Assembly: GCA_009838035.1 (NCBI GenBank)
Contig: VXSK01000004.1
Location: 1-64,000 of the forward strand
Source of the DNA: Gammaproteobacteria bacterium
Lineage (GTDB): Bacteria; Pseudomonadota; Gammaproteobacteria; Steroidobacterales; Foliamicaceae
DNA length: 64,000 nucleotides
Reading direction: 5' to 3'
Shown here: positions 19,703 to 27,050 of the stretch, piece by piece
How positions within the stretch are numbered: position 1 is the stretch's first letter
Layout: every line of letters begins with the position of its first letter
The notes under the pieces: model-generated
Seen by the model: the letters and a program-made list of their open reading frames with translations, nothing else
Database searches by the model: none
What the model was told of the DNA's origin: nothing
Program-made: the position numbers and the translations under genes

Positions 19703-21019
19703 TCAGTGCCTGCCCATGGCGGCTGCGGCCCCCGGCTTCCAGTCGCCCGGCGCCACAACCCAGACAATTACCGCAAATACGAACAGCACCGCCTGCGCGC
19801 CGGCTATCAGCAGATACGGCGCCCACGGCGTTGCGGCGCTGAAAAGCGCGCCGCCGTAGGTGGCGGCAAGCATGATGCCGGCAGAACCGAACAGGCTCAG
19901 CAGGCCAATGACCGCGCCGCGCTTGGCGGGCGGCGCTTCCTGGCCCACCAGCGCCATGCTGCTCATCATGCCGCCGGCCATGGACGCTCCCACCAGGGCA
20001 AAGAGCGGCAGCATGCGCAGGTCCAGGGGCGTTTCCACGAAATACATCAATCCATAGGCGACCATCGACATCGCCGTCGACAGCACCACTCCCGCGACCC
20101 GGCTGATGCGGTCGAGTATCCAGCCGAACACGAACGACCAGCACACGGCTGACACCGTGCCGACGGTAGACGGCAGCCATACCTGGTATTGGGCCACGGC
20201 GACCTCGCCCCCGGCGGCCCTGAACGCCGTGCTGGCCCACAGGGACGTGAACAGGCCGAACACCACCAAGGCGCCGCGCGCCGGCATCGCGTAAAGGTAG
20301 GCGAGCACGATGCGCGGGTTCCTCATCTGCTCGATGCCCGTTCGAATCAGGTCCCACCAGCGAGGGCGCTGCCTCGTCTGTTCGGGCACGCCGGCCTTCA
20401 GGCCGAAGCGGAATATCAGTATCGATACCAGGCACACGAGCGCTGCCGCGCTGTACGCGTAGCGGCCCGCGGCCACCGGCCCCATGCCGGCGTCCTGCAA
20501 CCATACCGGCAGGCGCGACACCATCCATGTTGCAAACACGATGCCCAGCGCGTTGAAGGCGGAACTGAACCCGATCACGCGGCCGCGCGACGACTCGACG
20601 GGATAGTCGTTCTGGATCGTGGCCGTCATGGCCGCCGCGGCGGCCACGCCGATGCCGAAGATCACCCGGATCGCCATGAGTTCGTTGACTTCCGTCGCCC
20701 AGGGGTACAAGGCGTAGCTGAGTCCGATCATGCCGATGCCCAGCATGATGACCGGGCGGCGTCCTATGCGGTCGGCCAGTATGCCGAACGGCCAGATCAG
20801 CAGCAGGTTCATGACTTCCGTGACCAGCGTGAGCTGGCCGGTGATTCTGCCGGCCAGACTCGCGTCGGCGATTCCCAGGTGCTGAAGGAGGATGTAGGGC
20901 TGGGAGAAGTTCATGTTCGAGATCATCCCGATGCAGATCAGGGACGCGTACATGTAGGTCCAGAAGTGCATTACGCGCACTCCGGACGCCAGCTCAATGT
21001 TTCCTATCCGCCCGGTCAT
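19703..21019 (-). CDS. MFS transporter, paralogue 2
   Basis: A 438-residue major facilitator with about twelve membrane segments, closely related to the protein at 14700-16031. Shared blocks include HFWTYMYASLICIGM, NMNFSQPYIL, GRRPVIMLGIG and QNDYPVESSRGRV, and the C-terminus (SMALVGQEAPP, KRGAVIGLLS) aligns to the end. The ATG at 21017-21019 starts MTGRIGN and matches the paralogue's start; an open frame upstream of it has no family similarity. Differences cluster around residues 225-270, which may alter specificity. The copy probably arose by duplication, with the ABC pair between the copies. Confidence 0.84.
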   Translation of the reverse strand: MTGRIGNIELASGVRVMHFWTYMYASLICIGMISNMNFSQPYILLQHLGIADASLAGRITGQLTLVTEVMNLLLIWPFGILADRIGRRPVIMLGIGMIGLSYALYPWATEVNELMAIRVIFGIGVAAAAAMTATIQNDYPVESSRGRVIGFSSAFNALGIVFATWMVSRLPVWLQDAGMGPVAAGRYAYSAAALVCLVSILIFRFGLKAGVPEQTRQRPRWWDLIRTGIEQMRNPRIVLAYLYAMPARGALVVFGLFTSLWASTAFRAAGGEVAVAQYQVWLPSTVGTVSAVCWSFVFGWILDRISRVAGVVLSTAMSMVAYGLMYFVETPLDLRMLPLFALVGASMAGGMMSSMALVGQEAPPAKRGAVIGLLSLFGSAGIMLAATYGGALFSAATPWAPYLLIAGAQAVLFVFAVIVWVVAPGDWKPGAAAAMGRH

Positions 21020-21046
21020 GCCTTCCCCTCCGAACGACCGCCAGCC

Positions 21047-21052
21047 ATCATA
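21047..21052 (-). promoter_or_regulatory. Candidate -10 element for MFS paralogue 2
   Basis: TATGAT lies 28 nt upstream of the start codon, in the same ATATGATGGC context and at nearly the same distance as in front of paralogue 1. That conservation is the main support. Confidence 0.4.
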
Positions 21053-21143
21053 TCCCACACCCCCGAGCCGGTTTTTCCCGTCCGGTTCGATGGCGTCAGC
21101 GAACCATCGATGTAGGAATGAATTCTCACTAATCGGACAATAT

Positions 21144-21176
21144 AAAAAGGGCCGCCGGGTCGCGCCGGTGGCCCTT
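21144..21176 (-). terminator. Rho-independent terminator after the ribbon-helix-helix gene
   Basis: A GC-rich stem (21147-21158 with 21165-21176, 11 of 12 pairs, 6-nt loop) is followed on the minus strand by five U residues. It sits 131 nt past the stop of the RHH gene at 21308. The remaining gap 21020-21307 shows no gene I can support. Confidence 0.7.
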
Positions 21177-21307
21177 GGGTCCTGCAGACGAAGCAGCAGG
21201 CGAGGTTGGGTGCAATGGTAGGAACGCAACCGGAAAAGTCAATGCACCTGCAAAGAGATATACGTGTAAAAAACTCTCTAATGCGGCCCTTACAGTCGGC
21301 TTGATGT

Positions 21308-21634
21308 CTAAATCCTCGACCGGTTGCGTCTGGGCGCCGCCTCGGAAAGAATCGCAGGGCGGTCGTAGAGCGCTTCCCTGTGGAGGTTTTCGGACATACG
21401 CAATCCCACACCCTGCGCGTCGAAGTCCGCAAACACTTCCCTCAATTGCCTGCAGCGTCGCTGATAGGGCGTTTCGCCGGGCTCCGCGTCGGACTCGTGC
21501 TTTCCGTCGCAGTTCGCCACCAGATTTCTCAGATACGCACGCACCAGAGCGGGAACGGAAGTACCCAGCTCGGCAGCGCGAATCCGGGCGAGCCGATGGC
21601 AGTCGTCATCGATCGATACCGTGATGTATTTCAT
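21308..21634 (-). CDS. Ribbon-helix-helix (antitoxin-like) DNA-binding protein, no toxin partner
   Basis: A 108-residue protein. The ATG at 21634 begins MKYITVSIDDDCHRLARI; an alternative TTG lies two codons upstream. The first 40 or so residues match the VapB/CopG-type ribbon-helix-helix antitoxins that pair with PIN-domain toxins: a beta-strand (YITVSID), then two helices (ARIRAAELGTSVPALVRAYL). The C-terminal half is charged and probably disordered. No PIN or other toxin gene follows: the downstream 131 nt before the terminator is non-coding. It could be an orphan antitoxin, a remnant, or an independent regulator. Confidence 0.65.
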   Translation of the reverse strand: MKYITVSIDDDCHRLARIRAAELGTSVPALVRAYLRNLVANCDGKHESDAEPGETPYQRRCRQLREVFADFDAQGVGLRMSENLHREALYDRPAILSEAAPRRNRSRI

Positions 21635-21739
21635 GGCCAAAGCCTAACAGTGCCTGCGCAGCACAGCATGGGCTGACGCTGACTGTCCGTCAACCCGTTG
21701 TCCGCGTATTGCGCGGGCGCGCGGAGTGGTCTAGTGTTG

Positions 21740-22112
21740 GCTTGGGCAAGCCGGCCAGGCAATCGCCGGTCGCGCCGGGTTTTCCGGTGCGGCGGGAGGA
21801 AAGTCCGGGCTCCGGCGGACGGGACGCCAGGTAACGCCTGGGGGGCGCAAGCCTACGGAAAGTGCCACAGAAAAAATACCGCCCGGCGCCCTCGGGAATG
21901 CCGGGTAAGGGTGAAATGGTGCGGTAAGAGCGCACCGCGCGGCCGGCAACGGCCGTGGCAGGGTAAACCCCGTCCGGAGCAAGGCTGAATAGGGAAGCAA
22001 TGCGTATGTCCGCACGCGCTTCCGGGTAAGCTGCTCGAGGCCGCCGGCGACGGCGGCCCTAGATGAATGATTGCCCCCGACAGAACCCGGCTTATCGGCC
22101 GGCTTGCCCCTC
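21740..22112 (+). ncRNA. rnpB: RNase P RNA, bacterial type A
   Basis: The catalytic RNA that matures tRNA 5' ends. The universal block GAGGAAAGTCCGGGC is at 21796-21810 and the conserved 3' block ACAGAACCCGGCTTAT is at about 22080-22095. The closing helix P1 is formed by 21744-21756 with 22097-22109 (13 bp, perfect). Ends are given to within a few bases. Its 3' end overlaps the stop codon of the convergent dehydrogenase gene (22092). Confidence 0.95.
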
Positions 22113-22976
22113 CTTGCGCAGGCGGCGGATCAGGCTGGACGTGTCCCAGCGCCCGCCGCTCATGGCCTGAATCTCGGCGTAGAAACGGTCCACCAGTTCG
22201 GCCACGGGGAGTTCGGCGCCGTTGCGCCTGGCTTCGTCCATGGCGTAGCCGAGATCCTTGCGCATCCAGTCCACCGCGAAGCCGAATTCGAACTCGTCGG
22301 CCAGCATCGTGGCGTGGCGGTTGTCGAGCTGCCAGGACTGGGCCGCTCCGGCGCCGATCAGGCGCGCGACCTGCTCGCCGTCGAGGCCGGAGCGCTGCGC
22401 GAAGTTCAGGCCTTCCGAGAGCGCCTGTACGAGTCCGGCGATGCAGACCTGGTTGACCATCTTGGTGAGCTGGCCCGCGCCGGCCGGCCCCATGAGGTCG
22501 ATCCGCGCGCCGTAGCATTCGAGAAGCGGAAGCACGCGGTCGTAGTCCTTCTCGCGTCCACCCGCCATGATCGCCAGCTTGCCGTTCTCGGCCCCCGCCT
22601 GACCCCCGGATACGGGCGCGTCCACGAAAGCAAGATCGCGCTCGCGCGCGCTGCCGTCCAGTTCGCGCGCGAGTTCGGCCGAAGTGGTGGTGTGATCGAC
22701 CAGAACCGCCCCGCCGCTCATGCCGGCAAACGCGCCGTCCCGCTGCAGCGTCACGGCACGGACGTCCTCGTCGCGCCCCACGCAGGTAAACGCGAACTCA
22801 GCGTCCTCGCAGGCCGCGGCAGGACTGGCCGCCGACGTACAGCCGTATTCCTTCACCCAGCGCTCGGCCGTGGAGCGCGTGCGGTTGAATACCGTGACCG
22901 CGTGCCCCGCGCGCGCCAGGTGCCCGGCCATCGGGTAGCCCATCACCCCCAGCCCCATGAACGCCACCCTGGCCAT
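22092..22976 (-). CDS. NAD(P)-dependent beta-hydroxyacid dehydrogenase (HIBADH family)
   Basis: A 294-residue cytosolic oxidoreductase of the 3-hydroxyisobutyrate / tartronate-semialdehyde reductase family. It shows the Rossmann motif AFMGLGVMGYPMAGHLAR at the N-terminus, the substrate motif FVDAPVSGGQAGAENGKL near residue 120, and the catalytic Lys in AGQLTKMVNQ near 170. Length is standard (about 290-300). The substrate among short beta-hydroxyacids cannot be told. The stop codon lies inside the P1 helix of rnpB on the other strand, so the 3' end of this mRNA is antisense to the 3' end of RNase P RNA. Confidence 0.9.
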   Translation of the reverse strand: MARVAFMGLGVMGYPMAGHLARAGHAVTVFNRTRSTAERWVKEYGCTSAASPAAACEDAEFAFTCVGRDEDVRAVTLQRDGAFAGMSGGAVLVDHTTTSAELARELDGSARERDLAFVDAPVSGGQAGAENGKLAIMAGGREKDYDRVLPLLECYGARIDLMGPAGAGQLTKMVNQVCIAGLVQALSEGLNFAQRSGLDGEQVARLIGAGAAQSWQLDNRHATMLADEFEFGFAVDWMRKDLGYAMDEARRNGAELPVAELVDRFYAEIQAMSGGRWDTSSLIRRLRKEGQAGR

Positions 22977-22992
22977 TCCGCGAAGACGCAGT

Positions 22993-23559
22993 TCAGGCCT
23001 TGGGCAGGGTCACGCCGGTCTGTCCCTGGTACTTGCCGCCGCGGTCCCGGTACGAGGTTTCGCACTCCTCGCCCGCCTGGAAGAAAATCATCTGCGCCAC
23101 GCCCTCGTTGGCGTAAATCTTGGCCGGCAGCGGAGTGGTGTTCGAGAATTCCAGCGTCACGTAACCTTCCCATTCCGGCTCCAGCGGCGTGACGTTCACG
23201 ATGATGCCGCAGCGCGCGTAGGTGGATTTGCCCAGGCAGATCGTCAGCACGTTTCTGGGAATGCGGAAGTATTCCACCGTGCGCGCCAGCGCAAACGAAT
23301 TGGGCGGGATTACGCAGTGATCGCCGCTCAGCGAAACGAAGCTCTTGCTCTCGAACTGCTTGGGGTCGACGACTGCAGAGTGGATATTGGTGAACACCTT
23401 GAACTCGTTGGCGCAGCGCACGTCGTAGCCGTAGCTGGAGACTCCGTACGAGATCACCCGCCTCTCTCCTACCCGGCGGACCTGCTGCTCGGCGAACGGT
23501 TCTATCATGCGGTGTTCGACGGCCATCCGCCGAATCCAGCTGTCCGGGCCGATGCTCAC
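22993..23559 (-). CDS. dcd: dCTP deaminase
   Basis: A 188-residue enzyme converting dCTP to dUTP, which feeds dTMP synthesis. I chose the GTG at 23559 because the family begins with (M)SIxxDxWIRRMAxEHxMIEPF, here [20 protein letters not shown]. The core [20 protein letters not shown] and [19 protein letters not shown] includes the catalytic Glu of the WEG block. Length equals the usual 188-193. It lies 17 nt downstream of the DUF3108 gene on the same strand and is probably cotranscribed with purM-purN. Confidence 0.95.
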   Translation of the reverse strand: MSIGPDSWIRRMAVEHRMIEPFAEQQVRRVGERRVISYGVSSYGYDVRCANEFKVFTNIHSAVVDPKQFESKSFVSLSGDHCVIPPNSFALARTVEYFRIPRNVLTICLGKSTYARCGIIVNVTPLEPEWEGYVTLEFSNTTPLPAKIYANEGVAQMIFFQAGEECETSYRDRGGKYQGQTGVTLPKA

Positions 23560-23576
23560 AGGTTCCGCGGGACTCC

Positions 23577-24347
23577 CTATTTCAGCCAGTCGGCCCGCAT
23601 GGCCAGCGCCGCATCCTCGCCCCAGGCGAATTCGTACGCCTCGATGATCACCGTGCGCCTGTCCTTGCGCCAGATCTCCCAGCGGGCGGGCAGCCATCCC
23701 AGTTCGCGCGCGTACCAGAGATACTGGAAATTGTCGGACCCTTCGCGCTGGCGGCGGTACTTACGGGTTTGAAGTTCGCCGGCACGAGTGCTCAGAGTCT
23801 CATTGCCGAGCCTCTCGCTGCTGTACAACTTGAGCTTTCCGCCTTCGAGCGTGGGCTCCACGTCCAAAGGACGGCCCGCTGCGATGTCCAGCATGGTCTG
23901 GATTTCCCATGACTTGCGGTCCATCGCGCGCATGTCCAGTCCGAACTCCAGCAATTCTTCCTTTTCGCTATAGACGGCCAGGCTGGCATCCGGGTCATAG
24001 GCGATTTCTACCAGCCCGTCCTTGCGGCCGTCGCAGGAACGGCACAGGTAGCCCAGGGGCTGCACCATGCCATCTTCATCGAGAACGAACCGGGTGCTCT
24101 CCAGGGCGTCGGACGAGATGACCAGGCGGGCCAGGCCCAGGCCGCGGGAGTAGGTTTCGTAGACGAAGCCGTCGCCGTCGCGGCGGACCAGGCTCAGGCT
24201 CAGCGCGCGCTGGCCGAACGGCGCATCGACGTCGTACAGCACGCCGATGCTGTCGATGGCCCGCTGCGCCTCGGCGACTTCGGAAGTGATCGCCGGCCCG
24301 GCCAGCGCCAGCAGACAGGCTGCAATCGCCATCCGCGCGAGGGTCAC
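23577..24347 (-). CDS. DUF3108 family exported protein
   Basis: A 256-residue protein with a signal peptide ([17 protein letters not shown]). The rest is beta-rich: [28 protein letters not shown], then [22 protein letters not shown] near the C-terminus, the typical end of DUF3108 proteins, which have an outer-membrane-lipoprotein-carrier-like fold. The function of the family is unknown. Its ATG overlaps the purN stop (ATGA), and purM-purN-DUF3108 is a recurrent gene order in gammaproteobacteria, so cotranscription is near certain although a link to purine synthesis is not obvious. Confidence 0.75.
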   Translation of the reverse strand: MTLARMAIAACLLALAGPAITSEVAEAQRAIDSIGVLYDVDAPFGQRALSLSLVRRDGDGFVYETYSRGLGLARLVISSDALESTRFVLDEDGMVQPLGYLCRSCDGRKDGLVEIAYDPDASLAVYSEKEELLEFGLDMRAMDRKSWEIQTMLDIAAGRPLDVEPTLEGGKLKLYSSERLGNETLSTRAGELQTRKYRRQREGSDNFQYLWYARELGWLPARWEIWRKDRRTVIIEAYEFAWGEDAALAMRADWLK

Positions 24348-24997
24348 AGGAGTTGTCCTTCTTCAAACACCACGGGTTCGCTCAAATCGCTTCCGTCCAG
24401 TATCGCGTGCCGGGCGCCCATCGTCAGGCGGCCCTGCGACATCCATTCCAGGACGCGAGGATACAGGACATGTTCGCAGGCTTGAACCCTGGCGCGCAGC
24501 GTGTCTGGGTCGTCGCCGCTGCCGACCCGGATGCGCGCCTGTGCGACGCGGGGGCCGGCGTCGAGATCCTCCGTCACGAAATGCACGGTGGTTCCGTGCC
24601 AGCGGTCTCCCGCGGCCAGCACCCTTCGGTAGGTATTGAGGCCGGGGAACCTGGGCAGCAGCGACGGATGAATGTTGAGCACCCGCCCCTTGTATTCCCT
24701 GCACAGCTCCGGCGGGAGGATGCGCATGAAACCGGCCAGCACCAGCACGTCGGGCGAGAGCGCCCGCAAGCGCGCCGCGATTTCGTCCCACCAGGAGTGC
24801 GCGTCGGGGAAATCGCCGCGGGGCATGGCGATGGCCGGTATTCCCGCGCGGCGGGCGCGCTCGAGCCCCTGCGCATCGGGCCGGTCGCTGAGCGCGCCGA
24901 CCGGCTCTATGGCCAGCGATCCCGAAGCCCTGCGGTCAAGGATGGCCTGAAAGTTCGTGCCCGTGCCGGAGAGCAGAACGACGGTTCTCAAGCTCAC
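24344..24997 (-). CDS. purN: Phosphoribosylglycinamide formyltransferase 1
   Basis: A 217-residue enzyme that transfers a formyl group from 10-formyl-THF to GAR, step 3 of purine synthesis. It shows the N-terminal VVLLSGTGTNFQAIL (phosphate loop), the catalytic block GRVLNIHPSLLPRFPG with Asn and His, and GTTVHFVTEDLDAGP with the catalytic Asp. Length is normal. It begins 4 nt after the purM stop and its own stop overlaps the DUF3108 start, giving a tight purM-purN-DUF3108-dcd unit. Confidence 0.97.
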   Translation of the reverse strand: MSLRTVVLLSGTGTNFQAILDRRASGSLAIEPVGALSDRPDAQGLERARRAGIPAIAMPRGDFPDAHSWWDEIAARLRALSPDVLVLAGFMRILPPELCREYKGRVLNIHPSLLPRFPGLNTYRRVLAAGDRWHGTTVHFVTEDLDAGPRVAQARIRVGSGDDPDTLRARVQACEHVLYPRVLEWMSQGRLTMGARHAILDGSDLSEPVVFEEGQLL

Positions 24998-25001
24998 GGC
25001 C

Positions 25002-26015
25002 CTAGTCGAGCGTCACGCCGGCGCCGGTTTCCACCCGGCCGATTTCGTGGACCTCCTCGCCCGCCGCAACCAGGTCTTCGCGCACCGCCGCCGCTTCGTC
25101 GGGGCCCACGGCCAGGACCAGCCCGATACCGCAGTTGAAGGTACGCAGCATCTCCTCGCGTTCAACCGGCCCTTCGCGGCTCAGCCAGTCGAAGACCGCC
25201 GGCCGGCCCCAGGCGCCGGTGTCGATCCTGGCGGCAAGGCCGTCCGGAACGATGCGCTCGACGTTCTCCGGCAGGCCTCCGCCGGTGATATGGGCAATCG
25301 CTTTCAGCCGCCCCGATTGCGCCAGCGGCAATACGGAGGGTATGTAGATTCTGGTGGGCTCGCACAGCGCGTCGATCAGGCTGCCGTCCAGGGCCTGCAC
25401 GCCACCGGCTTTTTCCACGATTCGGCGTACCAGCGAGTAACCGTTGGAATGCGGCCCGGATGAGGACAGGCCCAGCAGGAGGTCGCCTTGCCTGACGCCG
25501 CTGCCGTCCAGCAGCCGGTCCTTCTCGGCCACACCGACGCAGAATCCAACGAGTTCCAGTCCGTCATCGACGTAGGTGTTGGGCAGCTCCGCGGTCTCGC
25601 CGCCCAGCAGAGCGGCGCCCGCTTCCCTGCAGCCGCGCACGATGCCCCTCAGCAATGGTTCAAGGCGCTCGGGATCCAGGCGATTGGCCGCGCAGTAGTC
25701 CAGGAAAAACAGGGGCTCGGCCCCCATGGCCAGCAGGTCGTTCACGCACATGGCCACCAGGTCCACGCCCGGCGCCTCCATGCGGCCCGCTTCGCCGCAT
25801 AACCTGAGCTTGGTGCCGACACCGTCGGTGCCCGCTACCAGTACGGGTTCCCGGTATTTTCCGCGAGGCACCTCGAACAGACCGCCGAAACCGCCGATTC
25901 CGCCCAGCACGCCGGGGCGGTGCGTTTTCCGTGCCAGCGGTGCGATACGGCGGACGATTTCCGCGCCGCGCTCAAGGTCCACGCCGGCGCCGCTGTAGGT
26001 GATCGGTTTGCTCAC
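25002..26015 (-). CDS. purM: Phosphoribosylformylglycinamidine cyclo-ligase (AIR synthetase)
   Basis: A 337-residue ATP-dependent enzyme of purine synthesis step 5. The GTG at 26015, preceded by GAGAGGG, begins SKPITYSGAGVD, which matches the family start; an ATG ten codons upstream adds residues without similarity. Key blocks: VLGGIGGFGGLFEVP, VAGTDGVGTKLRL, DLVAMCVNDLLAMGAEPLFFLDY, and ITGGGLPENVERIVPDG. Length is normal (about 345). It is divergent from the DUF2066 gene across a gap of under 50 nt. Confidence 0.97.
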   Translation of the reverse strand: MSKPITYSGAGVDLERGAEIVRRIAPLARKTHRPGVLGGIGGFGGLFEVPRGKYREPVLVAGTDGVGTKLRLCGEAGRMEAPGVDLVAMCVNDLLAMGAEPLFFLDYCAANRLDPERLEPLLRGIVRGCREAGAALLGGETAELPNTYVDDGLELVGFCVGVAEKDRLLDGSGVRQGDLLLGLSSSGPHSNGYSLVRRIVEKAGGVQALDGSLIDALCEPTRIYIPSVLPLAQSGRLKAIAHITGGGLPENVERIVPDGLAARIDTGAWGRPAVFDWLSREGPVEREEMLRTFNCGIGLVLAVGPDEAAAVREDLVAAGEEVHEIGRVETGAGVTLD

Positions 26016-26047
26016 TCGAACCCTCTCTTTCGGGAAGCCGCACATCC

Positions 26048-26053
26048 TATAAT
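26048..26053 (+). promoter_or_regulatory. Consensus -10 (TATAAT) at the start of the DUF2066 gene
   Basis: A perfect TATAAT overlaps the first possible ATG (26052). If used, transcription would begin near 26060 and the real start would be the ATG at 26064, almost leaderless. The -35 region is poor. Confidence 0.4.
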
Positions 26054-26063
26054 GCCCGTTTCC

Positions 26064-27050
26064 ATGCTCTCGCGTATCGTGCCGTTGGCCTTGGCCCTGA
26101 CGCTGTTGCTGGCGTCCGCCGCAACTTTAGCCCAAACGTCCTTCAGTTCAACCGCGCCATTGCCCGACTCAAGTCAGGAGGGCAGGGACACGGCCCTGCA
26201 GGACGCGCTCGCGCGATTGCTGATCAGGATTACCGGGCGCAGGGGCGCAGCCGAACTCGCCGACCGCTTCCCGCCCGCCACGAGCATCGTGCGACAGTTC
26301 CGCGTCATCAACGGGGGACGTCTGGAAGCGGAGTTCGACGAGCCGCTGGTTCGCCGGATCCTGGAGGAGGCCGGCGAGGGCATCTGGGAAGGCGGCAGGA
26401 CCGGCCTTTACCTGTGGCTGGTCGTCAACGACGGAGAAAGATGGCTGTTCCGGCCGGTGGGTTTCGCCGACACGCCCCCACAGGCCATGAACGTCCGCAA
26501 CGTCTTCAGCGGCGCGCTGAGTCGGACTTTCGAGGAAGTTACGGCGCTACGCGGCATCGAAATCGACTTCGCGCCCGTGCCGGTTCCGCAGGCCGCCGGG
26601 CAATGCGCCGAAAAGCTTTGGATCGGCGATTTTGCCTGCCTGCCGCCCGACGACGATCGATTGATGGTCCTGGGAAGGGTGGCTGTTCCCGGAGCGCTCG
26701 AAGATATCGAGTGGAGATTGCGCGAGGACGGATTCTGGCAAGCAGTATGGACAAGCGACGCTACCGAAGCGGTCCACCGTGTGACGGACATGCTGGCCGA
26801 GCGTTTCATGGCCAGCCAGGGACCCGTGCGCTCGTACGTCCTGCAGGTGGCCCCTGTTCCGGACCTTCAGGCGTACGCAAGCCTCAAGGAGGGCCTGAAC
26901 TCCCTGCAGGCGGTACGGGAGTGGCAGGTGCAGGGGGCCGCGGGAGACGAGTTGACGCTGCGGATCACCTCCCGGACAGCCGAATCCCCGCTGCGCGAGG
27001 CGCTGGGTTCCCTGGGGATTTCGTTTGAACTGACCAGGACGGGTTCATGA
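26064..27050 (+). CDS. DUF2066 domain exported protein
   Basis: A 328-residue protein of unknown function. The ATG at 26064 gives a standard signal peptide (LSRIVPLALALTLLLASAA, then TLAQ); an ATG four codons earlier would overlap a TATAAT box. The DUF2066 core follows: GRDTALQDALARLLIRITG, then VRQFRVINGGRLEAEFD, LYLWLVVNDG and the C-terminal VREWQVQGAAGDELTLRI. It is conserved in gammaproteobacteria divergent from purM and upstream of a CDP-alcohol phosphatidyltransferase and hda, exactly as here. The next gene starts inside its stop codon (ATGA). Confidence 0.82.
   Translation: MLSRIVPLALALTLLLASAATLAQTSFSSTAPLPDSSQEGRDTALQDALARLLIRITGRRGAAELADRFPPATSIVRQFRVINGGRLEAEFDEPLVRRILEEAGEGIWEGGRTGLYLWLVVNDGERWLFRPVGFADTPPQAMNVRNVFSGALSRTFEEVTALRGIEIDFAPVPVPQAAGQCAEKLWIGDFACLPPDDDRLMVLGRVAVPGALEDIEWRLREDGFWQAVWTSDATEAVHRVTDMLAERFMASQGPVRSYVLQVAPVPDLQAYASLKEGLNSLQAVREWQVQGAAGDELTLRITSRTAESPLREALGSLGISFELTRTGS

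Noticed and set aside
21020-21307. A toxin gene or a small RNA such as tmRNA or 6S RNA next to the RHH gene
   Set aside because: No frame in this gap resembles a PIN or RelE toxin, and none of the conserved features of tmRNA or 6S RNA is visible; only the terminator is supported.
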